From Arachis hypogaea (taxonomy: Eukaryota; Streptophyta; Magnoliopsida; Fabales; Fabaceae): a stretch of 64,000 nucleotides of DNA. The DNA is taken from contig NC_092053.1 of assembly GCF_003086295.3 (NCBI RefSeq), positions 116,890,445 through 116,954,444 of the forward strand, written 5' to 3'. The translations under genes were made by a program, and so were the position numbers. Of the stretch, positions 55,373-64,000 are shown in pieces. The notes beneath the pieces are model-generated. The model worked only from the letters and a program-made list of their open reading frames with translations, was not told the DNA's origin and ran no database searches. Each line of letters begins with the position of its first letter. The stretch's first letter is position 1.

Positions 55373-56934
55373 TGGTAGCACAAATTGCGAATCACACTTT
55401 TCACAACTCGTACCACTAACCAGCAAGTGCACTAGGTCGTCCAAGTAATACCTTACGTGAGTAAGGGTCGAATCCCACAGAGATTGTTGGTTTGAAGCAA
55501 TCTATGGTTATCTTGTAAATCTTAGTCAGGAAGTCAATTATGTTTATCAGTTGAATTATGAATAACCAGTAGAGCATAAATTAAAAGTTACTTGTTGTGT
55601 AGTAATGGAGAATATGTTGGAGTTTTGGAGATGCTTTGTCTTTTGAATCTCTGCTTTCCTCTGTCTTCTGATTCACGCACGCACGTCCTCCTATGGCAAG
55701 CTGTGTGTTGGTGGATCACCGTTGTCAATGGCTACCTTCCATCCTTCCAGTGAAAACTACGCTCACGCGCTCTGTCACAGCACGGCTAATCACCGGTTGG
55801 TTCTCGATCCGGTTGGAATAGGATTTACTATCCTTTTGCATCTGTCACTAACGCCCAGCCTTCAGGAGTTTGAAGCTCGTCACAGTCATTCAATCCTTGA
55901 ATCCTACTCGGAATGCCACAGACAAGGCTTAGACTTTCCGGATTCTCATGAATGCCGCCATCAGTTCTAGCTTATACCACGGAGATTCTGATTAAAGAAT
56001 CTAAGAGACACTCATTCAATCGGATATAGAACGGAGGTGGTTGTCAGGCACACGTTCGTGGGTTGAGGAAGGTGATGAATGTCACAGATCATCACCTTCA
56101 TCACAGTTAAGCGCGAATGAACATCTTAGATAGGAACAAGCGTGTTTGAATGGAAAACAGAAATACTTGCATTAATTCATTGAGACACAGCAGAGCTCCT
56201 CACCCCCAACAATGGGGTTTAGAGACTCATGCCGTCAGAGAATACAAAGTTTAGATCTGAAATGTCATGAGATACAAAATAAGTCTCTAAAAGTTGTTTA
56301 AATACTAAACTAGTAGCCTAGGGTTACAAAATATGAGTGGACTATGATGGATGATGCAGAGATCCACTTCTGGGGCCCACTTGGTGTGCTGGGGCCCACT
56401 TGGTGTGTGCTGGGGCTGAGACTTTAAGCAATCCACGTGCAGAGGCCATTTGTGGAGTTGAACGCCAGTTTTTGTGCCAGTTTGGGCGTTCAACTCCAGT
56501 TTTTGATCCTTTTCTGGCGCTGGACGCCAGAATTGGGCAGAAGGCTGGCGTTGAACGCCAGTTTACGTCGTCAATTCTTGTACAAAGTATGGAATATTAT
56601 ATATTGCTGGAAAGCCCTGGATGTCTACTTTCCAACGCAATTGGAAGCATGCCATTTCGAGTTCTGTAGCTCCAGAAAATCCACTTTGAGTGCAGGGAGG
56701 TCAGAATCCAATAGCATCAGCAGTCCTTTTTCAGCCTGAATCAGATTTTTGCTCAGCTCCTTCAATTTCAGCCAGAAAAATACCTGAAATTACAGAAAAA
56801 CACACAACTCATAGTAAAGTCCAGAAATATGAATTTTTCCTAAAAACTACTAGAAATAGACTAAAAACTAACTAAAACATACTCAAAACTATATGAAATT
56901 ATCCCCAAAAAGCGTATAAAATATCCGCTCATCA
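55373..56934 (-). mobile_element. Solo LTR of a second gypsy family, nested
   Basis: On the minus strand it starts TGATGAGCGGATATTTTATA at 56,934 and ends GTGCTACCA at 55,373, with TG...CA ends and 1,562 bp. A 5-bp duplication ACAAG lies at 55,368-55,372 and 56,935-56,939. No interior remains, so LTR-LTR recombination is implied. It carries an array of GGCGTT/GAACGCC palindromic motifs at 56,455-56,575. The target was the GCTTGAGGACAAGCAA motif next to the 3-prime LTR of the host element. Confidence 0.92.
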
Positions 56935-56961
56935 ACAAGCAACAATTCAAGTTTGGTGTTG

Positions 56962-58475
56962 TGATGCGTGAGCATCTTTCCTATCTTTTCCTAGTGAATT
57001 TGCATTCAATTTGTTGAGTTTAATCAAGAATTAATTATCTTTTAACCACTATGGATGCTACTTTGAGTCGTGTACAATTCTGTTTATTTTAGGTAGCATT
57101 CGACTGGATTTGATGGAGTTTTTGCAGAAAAGAGAAGGCGAATGATGTTGTCAACCATGACCTCTCTGTGCTCAAACCTAAATAACTCGAGCTATAGAGG
57201 TCTAATGGACATGTTCCTAGTGGCGTTGGAAAGATAACTTCTAGAGCTTTCCAACGATGTATAATAGTTCATACTTCTTCTCCAACCATACTGCCAAGGC
57301 TGTGCCTAACTTGAGAAATCTCAAATTAGGCGCAAGATATCAACAAGCACGCACAAGGAGTAGGTTGCATTTCAAGTTAGGCGCAACCTATCTTCAAGTA
57401 AGGCACAACACTCAACATTCCACGCCACTCCTCACTGCAACCTTTGAGTTAGGCGCAGCCCATTCTCAAGTTAGGCGTGAGTTATTAATGAATCACATGT
57501 TGCCCACGCCTATGCACAAACCATGCGAGATCTTCTATTTATTCTGACTAAACTTTAATTTTTATTTTAAAATAGGAAAAGATATTATTTAGTTTTAGAA
57601 ATTATATTTTACATTAATTAGGATTAGATATAAAAGGGAAAAGAATTAGCCCTTCGGGCTCTTCTCGGCTCTTCTACCTCATTCCGCAATTTACAGTTTA
57701 CATGAATCCTAGTTTTTCTCTCTGAACCACGAGCAACTAAACCTCCACTGTTAAGGATAGGAGCTCTGTCTATTGTATGGATTGATACTATTATTTTTCT
57801 ATTTTAATTCATGTACTAATTTATATTTCAAGAATTGTTTTCATTCTTTACCTTATGAATTTGGGTAGAACGGAAGTATGACCCTTTTTCTAATTGAGTT
57901 CTTGTATAACTTGGAAAAGCTCTTTACTTGAACAACAGCTTGAAAACATATTCTCCTAAATTTCTAATTATCTGGACTTAACGAGATACGTGACATATAA
58001 TCCTCTTATATTTGGGTAATTAGGATTTTTGTGGCATATAAACTATAATTAAACTTCACTCTCTAATACGAATTAAGTGACCAAGGAATTGGCGGTTGAT
58101 GAATTTTAGAGGAGACTAAAAAGGTCTAAGCCATTAGGGTTTAGTCACATATAGTTTGTCATGAATTAAATCTTACATGATTAAAATAATTAGTAAGAAA
58201 AGTCAATCTGAAAAATAGATAACTCTAAAGGCTTAACTGTTTCTCTATATATTATTCACAACTTGTTTACTGCTTGCTTTCTAATATTCTAAATTTACTG
58301 TTAATGCTTTTGAACACTCAAACACTCTTTTCTGTTTGTCTAACTAAGTAAATCACTTAACCGTTGTTGCTTAATCCATCAATCCTCGTGAGATCGACCC
58401 TCACTCACTTGAGGTATTACTTGATACGACCCGGTACACTTGTCAGTTAGTTTGTGAGTTGTAAATTCCGCACCA
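56962..58475 (+). repeat. 3-prime LTR of the gypsy element
   Basis: 1,514 bp, colinear with the 5-prime LTR. Its motif array lies at 57,300-57,480. The hairpin here has one change in each arm (GTGCCTAACTTGAG / CTCAAATTAGGCGC). Confidence 0.93.
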
Positions 58476-58480
58476 GGAGG

Positions 58481-59104
58481 CGCATCGGGCTGAGAGGCAG
58501 AGGGGGAGGAGTGTCGGACTGAACGGTAGTGTGAGTGGTGGAAGAGGAGGACAGTTGGGATGGAATATAGACATACTGTGACGGTATGTTGGAAGGAAGT
58601 TACGTTGCTTAATCCTAATAATTCAAATTTAAAAATTAATTATTCTAATTAAGTGAAAATATGATTTTATAATTAATTTAAAATTAATTAAGTTTTTAGG
58701 TTGTTGTCTACGTTGTTTAGTTTTTGTATTCTCTCCTATGCTTTCTGTACTTAATAATAGCTATTGCAAGTGTGTGGGCAAAACAAAGAACAATTTACTT
58801 TTCGGACAAACAAGCTATACTTAATATGTAATTGTATGTTGCTCTGCAAAGGAAGCTAAGTGGCCGGGGAAAACCCAACCCATAGCAAAAATAAACCATA
58901 GCGTACAAGAACGAATAGTCTCTATGACAAGAAACCCATTTAACCCTAAAAATCTCCGGAGCTTCAATTGGTTCATATATATATATATATACACAGGTAC
59001 AACGAAACAAAATATTCAACTAGTCCAATTCGAAAGGCTTTATTAAATCACAATAATTTTGTAAATTAGAAAACAAAATATATACTGCATATATAGCTAG
59101 AGCT
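58481..59104. other. Spacer before the RTM2-like gene
   Basis: The first 90 bp resume the GC-rich purine DNA that lies left of the LTR element. The rest is non-coding and should contain the promoter. A TA tract lies at 58,976-58,991. Confidence 0.45.
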
Positions 59105-61867
59105 ATGGCTATGAGGCCAAGAACACCAACTTTCCGTACACACCAATCTGTTCGTCGTATCTATGAGACTTTGCAGCCCAAATCAGAAACGAAAGAAACA
59201 CCGGAAGCTTTCCTTCTCCATGTTTATCTTCCAGGTCCGTGTATATATATATATATATATAACCAATACTAGACATACATAAAATATCAGTCATTAAATT
59301 AATTATTAATATAAAATATATAATAAATATTTGGCTTGATCTTCAAACTTTTTTTAAATATTTTGGTTCTTAACAAATTTTTATATTCCAAAAATTTTTA
59401 AAAATTACTTTTGTAAGACAGATTGATCTCTATATTATTTTAAAGAAAGATTAATTTATCTTAAAATATATTTTTTGATACTTAATTATTTTATAATAAA
59501 ACTTATTAAAAATTTATTTGTCTAACATATATATTAAAAATTTAATTGAAAACAATAGAAAAACCAATTTATCTGACAAAAATAATTTTTAAAAATTTTT
59601 AGAGAATAAAAATTAATTAGAGACCCAAGCATTCAATCTAAAATTCTTTAGGATTTAATTTAGGTATTTATTTTAAAATATACATTAAAATACAATATAC
59701 TAATTAAAAATAACCTAAGTTATTTTAACTTTTAATCTAACCTAAATTTTGTTAATCTAATTAAGTAATCATGATGTAACTTTTTTTAAGTTATTATAAA
59801 AATTATTAAAAAAAGTTTAATTTTCAAATTTTTTTAAATTATATATTTGTTAATAAATTTCAATCACAAAATAAAAAATCTCAAAAGACAAAAAAATATA
59901 TTCAAAAGCTAAGGCACAAAAAATTTAAAATTTTCAAATTTTTTTCTTTCTTGCTTTCTTAAATTTTTTTAAAAAAATCTTCATTGTTCTAAGAGAGAAT
60001 TATTATGAAAGTATTTTGAGAATTTTAAATTTTATGTGTCTTTGATGTTTTGTATTTGTTCTTTTATAGATTTTTTTATTTAGTGGTTGGAATTAATTAA
60101 TAGATATGTGATTTAAAAAAAATTATAAAATAAAACTTTTCTAGTAATTTTTATAATTTGTAAAAAGGTTATATCATAGTTCTTTAATTAGGTTAATAAA
60201 ATTTAAGTTAGATTAAGAATTTAACCATAATAAGTCACTCTATTTTATCCAATAATAATAAGATATATCACAAAAAAATAATTTATCCTTTATTTTAGAG
60301 ATAGTTGAATAGAATTTATCATTAAACAACGTATAAATATATAGATACATAATAATTAATTTATTGTGTACCCATAACATTTTTGTTAAACAATTACCAG
60401 CAACACAAGAAAAATTACATGTAACAAGATTATTATCTTTATTCTGACGCTCTTGCATGCTCAGGTTATACAAAAGAACGCATTAAAATTACATTCGTGG
60501 GGTCTTCAAGAAAGGTGAAGGTTTCAGGAGAAAGACCAATTCAAGGCAATAAATGGAGCAGATTTGAGCAGACATATCCTGTTCCTGAGAATTGTAACCC
60601 AGAGGCACTTGAAGCCAAGTTTGAAGTTGGCACTCTCGTTCTTACGATGCCAAAGAACTTATCGGTTCCACAAGAGGCGCTTAACACACCACAAGGAAAA
60701 ACAAGGCCCACTCCTAATAAAGCTGAAGATGCAAAATTGGAAGAACCATTAATGGGAAACAAGAAGCCACAGAAGGGTACTGAGGAAGCCACGTCATCAT
60801 CATCCTCCTATAGACCTATTGAGAGCCCAAAGCTTGAAAATGAGAGTAGGTTAAAAGCGTTGTTCCCTCCATCAGAAGCCAATAGGGTTCAAGACCAAAT
60901 TATTAAAAGACCGCCACTATCAGGTAATAAGCTTAGACCCCCTTTTATTTTTTTTCTAGTAAAAAAAAGTTTAAGACAAAATATTTATTAATTCTTTTTA
61001 AATTTAATAAAAGTCTTTACTATTCATCCGATTTTATGCTAGTATTGTGCACGAAAAAATTCAGAATATATAACAAAATTATATGTTTTTAGTAATAAAA
61101 ATAAAAAGTATATTGCTTAACTGTAAAAAATACATATAACACATTTCTTATATAATTTTCATTATTTATTAAATTTAACCCATACTAAAACAAAAATTAA
61201 GTCTAGTCACTATAATGATTTGGACATGCTCGCTTTTTCCATTTATCTTACAGTCTTATAAAATCTCTTGATGGCTGGGTTTGAGTCAAAACCAAACCTA
61301 ACAATTAGAATTGAATCCCAAACAGATGAGAAGCCTTCAAAGCGTCAAAAGGAGGACGAGGCAAAGGCGACACTAACAGCGGTTGCAAGAGATTCATCGC
61401 CGGCCGAAAAGCGTGAAGATGAAGCTAGGCTCAAGACAAGACTAGCAGCTGTGAGAAAGCAATTAGAGGAAAAAGAAGAAGATGAAAGGCTCCAAAAGAA
61501 GGAAAAAGAGGTTAACGAAGAATATGGGAAGACTTCTGAGCCAAGAAAGGTAATTTCGAATGATGATGATGTGGGAAAGGGTGTGTTAAAAGAGAAAGAA
61601 ATCAGGATGAGAAAAGTGTCACCAAAGTTAGGTACTGGTGAAGTGTCTGCTCAAACGGCGGCTTCAGATAAGAGCAAACAGGATATGATTGATACTGTTG
61701 GGAATGGAATCAGAGAACTTGTTGCTTCTGCTTCTCTTGTTGTCACAAGAATCAAAGAAGGGAAATGGAATGAGGAAGAGAAAGATTTAGTGGTAAATAT
61801 GGCTGCTGCTGTTGCGGTTATTGCTGGATTGGGAGCTTATGTGTCTTATAGGTTTGTCTCATCCTAG
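59105..61867 (+). CDS. RTM2-like: RTM2-like protein: small heat-shock (HSP20) domain with C-terminal membrane anchor
   Basis: Proposed exons: 59,105-59,234, 60,465-60,923 and 61,326-61,867, giving 376 codons with GT-AG introns. An alpha-crystallin-like domain spans about residues 34-105 (AFLLHVYLPGY across intron 1; VKVSGERPIQGNKWSRFEQT; FEVGTLVLTMPKNLS). A Pro/Lys/Glu-rich linker and a charged, coiled-coil-like segment (RLAAVRKQLEEKEEDERLQK) follow. The end is a hydrophobic helix (MAAAVAVIAGLGAYVSYRF). This is the layout of Arabidopsis RESTRICTED TEV MOVEMENT 2 and its many relatives, which sit in phloem or endomembranes. Some limit potyvirus spread, and most have unknown roles. The third exon start is chosen because CAG at 61,323-61,325 keeps frame. 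The nearer CAG at 61,251-61,253 would give an immediate TAA. Confidence 0.85.
59239..59262. repeat. TA microsatellite at the start of RTM2-like intron 1
   Basis: About ten TA units begin a few bases after the splice donor. Confidence 0.9.
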
Positions 61868-62977
61868 ACAACCTAAATTTAGTTCTACTTAACAGAAATT
61901 GTATATTATGTAATAATATCACTTGTGTTTATTATCACGGCCTATAAAAAAAAATAGTCCTCTTATACCTTCAAGCTTTTTTAGTTTTTAGCAAATAAGT
62001 TCAAACAAGTTAATTTTAATAATCCAACAAAATTCACTTACATAACACATAACACACACGTAAAATTACGATATTCCTTCTCCAATGTTTGTATCTCGCG
62101 TTCCTCCCCATCCTCCTCCTTCTTCTCATTTTTCTTTGCGTTCCTTCTCTTTTTTCTTCTCGTTCCTTCTTTTTTTTTCTTTGTGTGTTTTATTTTCTTT
62201 GTCATTCTTTTTGTTACTGCTGTTGTTGTTGTATTTTTTTCCTCCTCCTATTTCTATTGATTTTGCAACATTATGTATTTTTTTCTTTGTTTAATTTTTC
62301 CTCCAAAGAAAAAATTATGAGAAAATAAAATAAGAAGCAGACGATGAGGAGGAGGAAGAGAAAGAATTTTGAATTATGCAAAATTTATCAGTATAAATAC
62401 ACCGAAAATTCTTAACAATATACATAAATGTCTTAGTTTTACACCGAAATTTGCTACAAATATACAAAAATATTTTCTTTAATGTTGTATTTTTTTCTTT
62501 TTTTTTTCTTATTTCTTTCTTTCTTTTAGTTGAATGAATGTAGGTTCATCCTCTTTAAAATAATTTTGTAGCATTATATGTTTCTTCTTCTTCTTTGTTT
62601 AATTTTTTTTGTTTTTATTCTTGTTAAGAGAGTAAAACAAGAAGAAATTTTAGAAGGTAAAACAAGAAGAAAAAGATGAATAAAAAAAAGATAATGATGA
62701 TAATGATGATGATGATGATGAATCACAAATCCTAGTGGGTAAGGTAAGAAATCACTAAATCCTTGTGGTTAGTTAAATTTGATAAACCCTAGAGTTTAAT
62801 TTTGGTACAATGCATGAATCTAGATTGAATGTATGTTTATTAGAGTTAAGTTGGTGATTTGGAGTGCTTGATATGGATCTTGTGTGGCTGAACTTAAAAG
62901 CTTGTGAGGATCGGAAGAGGTCAGTTTTGGTGGTTTTGAGCTTGAAGAAAAATCGGCTAAGGTATGGTTTAAGTTTT
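61868..62977. other. Non-coding DNA downstream of the RTM2-like gene
   Basis: Contains the probable 3-prime UTR, pyrimidine-rich DNA at 62,080-62,330 (open frames there are low-complexity), two copies of ACACCGAAA(A/T)TT near 62,400 and 62,442, and a GAT microsatellite at about 62,695-62,722. No gene is supported. Confidence 0.5.
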
Positions 62978-64000
62978 TGGTGTGGAATTTAAAGTCCACA
63001 AACTAACTGACAAGTGCACTGTGTCGTATCAAGTAATATCTTAGGTGAGTGAGGGTCAATCCCACGAGGATTGATGGACCAAACAACAATGGTTGATTGA
63101 TTCACTTAGTTAGATAAGCAAAAAATGGTGTTTGAGGTCATAATTGCATAAAACAGTAATTCAGAGAATTAAGAAAGTAAGCAATAAGCGGGTTGTGAAA
63201 TATATGAGAAAACTGTTGAGGTTTAGAGTTGTTTATCTTTCGGATTTCTATTTCTTACCAACTATTTTAATCATGCAAGATTCAATTCATGGCAAACTAT
63301 ATGTGACTAAACCCTAATTTCTTAGCAATTTATTAGTCTCTTCTAACCTAGTTAATCGCTAATTCCTTGGTCACTTAATTTCAATTAAAGGTTTAAGTCC
63401 AATTCTAGTTTATGTACCACAAAAATCCTAATTACCCAAATATAAGAGGATTATATGTCACGTATCCCATTAATTCCAGATAATTAGTGATTTAGGAGAA
63501 ATTATTTTCAAGCTATTGTTCAAGTAAATTGCTTTTCCAAGGTTCACAAGAATTCAAATAGAATAAGGGTTATTCTTCCGATCTACCCAAATCCGTAAGA
63601 TGAAGAACGAAAATAAATTCTTAAAATTGAAATCAATATATACATGAATTAAAATAGAAGAGTAATAGTATTAATCCATAGAATAAACAGAGCTCCTAAC
63701 CTTAACAATGGAGGTTTAATTGCTCATGGTTCAAAGAGAAAATTAGGATTCAGAAAAATTGTAAACTGTAGAATGAGGTGCGAAAAAGAGAAGCGAGCTG
63801 AATCATTTCCCTTTTATATCTAATCCTAATTCATGTAAAATATATTTTCTAAAACTAAATAATATCTTTTTTTATTGTAAAATAAAATAAAGCTTAATCA
63901 AAATTAATTAAGAGATCTCGTGCTGGCTCGTTGAGGCGTGGGGACCACTTCAAGTTGCTGAACCTGGCCCAGCTTGGGCCAAGTTTGGCGCCACTCCACC
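62978..64000 (-). mobile_element. Reversed gypsy LTR, same family as 48,412-49,926, cut by window end
   Basis: On the minus strand it ends AATTCCACACCA at 62,978. Read from there inward it matches the 3-prime part of the LTR at 48,412-49,926 (shared GACAAGTGCAC, GTGAGTGAGGGTC, CCAAGGAATT and GGAGCTCTGT-type blocks). No primer site lies outside it, so this is a 3-prime or solo LTR. The opposite end is beyond the window. GC-richer sequence with GGCGCC at about 63,930-64,000 falls where the sister LTR has its motif array. Confidence 0.82.

Larger units (their letters stand above)
48412..58475 (+). mobile_element. Full-length non-autonomous Ty3/gypsy LTR retrotransposon (10.06 kb)
   Basis: 5-prime LTR 48,412-49,926 and 3-prime LTR 56,962-58,475 (1,515 and 1,514 bp) begin TGATGCGTGAGCATC and end TTCCGCACCA. 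A 5-bp duplication GGAGG flanks it (48,407-48,411 and 58,476-58,480). The interior has a primer site, a broken gag, a protease frame fused to an integrase-tail-like end, and about 3.7 kb of non-coding DNA, but no reverse transcriptase, RNase H or integrase core. A solo LTR of another family is nested at 55,373-56,934. It resembles the non-autonomous Athila/Tat-type elements of Arachis. The LTRs differ by scattered substitutions, so the insertion is not brand new. Confidence 0.93.

Noticed and set aside
55722..56669. Several plus-strand open frames
   Set aside because: They lie inside a minus-strand solo LTR. None has a domain.
62085..62328. Open frames rich in Ser, Phe and Leu
   Set aside because: They are products of a TTC/CTT-rich low-complexity tract.
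1..64000. CRISPR arrays, bacterial operons or plasmid origins
   Set aside because: The tandem repeats seen lack CRISPR spacing, and all genes have plant character with introns.

Overview
This is plant nuclear DNA, very probably from a legume and most likely Arachis (peanut or a wild relative). The reasons are AT-rich intergenic DNA, GT-AG introns, high-copy Ty3/gypsy LTR families with Athila-type tRNA-Asp-like primer-binding sites, Mutator-like elements (MULEs) and their MITEs, plant mobile domain (PMD) pseudogenes, and RRM-type reading frames whose style I recognise from Arachis. No bacterial, organellar or viral genome is present.

Three ordinary host genes are supported. They are a five-exon GDSL esterase/lipase (15,293-17,719, +), an intronless PPR-DYW RNA-editing factor (23,641-25,395, +), and a three-exon RTM2-like small-heat-shock-domain membrane protein (59,105-61,867, +). 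A cytochrome P450 relic (about 12.55-12.82 kb, -) and a possible non-coding exon (33.59-33.85 kb) are weaker traces of host sequence.

Most of the window is mobile DNA, often nested. Region by region: a truncated RRM gene (1-0.95 kb); a CACTA end and a foldback MULE-type element (2.7-4.2 kb); a PMD pseudogene carrying a 463-bp TRIM retrotransposon and then cut by a gypsy LTR (4.7-8.5 kb); a MULE end and a 1.44-kb inverted-repeat element (8.8-10.5 kb); a 1.66-kb giant hairpin (12.8-14.5 kb); a reversed gypsy LTR (18.1-20.1 kb); a LINE relic split by a 1.07-kb element (20.1-23.2 kb); duplicated AT-rich DNA and degenerate reading frames (25.4-30.7 kb); a reversed Tat/Ogre-like gag-protease with its LTR (30.96-33.17 kb); a complete 6.72-kb MULE (35,149-41,869); duplicated non-coding DNA (41.9-48.4 kb); a 10.06-kb non-autonomous gypsy element with both LTRs, holding a nested solo LTR (48,412-58,475); and the edge of a related LTR (62,978 to the end).

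The most interesting object is the 6.72-kb MULE. It has 179-bp terminal inverted repeats and a 10-bp target duplication. Two genes converge from its two ends: a SWIM-type MULE transposase on the minus strand, and a small GRF-zinc-finger protein with a C-terminal membrane helix on the plus strand, in the place mudrB holds in maize MuDR. Nonsense codons in both genes suggest this copy is dead, but the layout suggests a transposase-plus-accessory system. A second cross-cutting observation is that several different gypsy LTR families each carry an array of short GC-rich palindromes at about the same place, roughly 300-515 bp from the LTR start.
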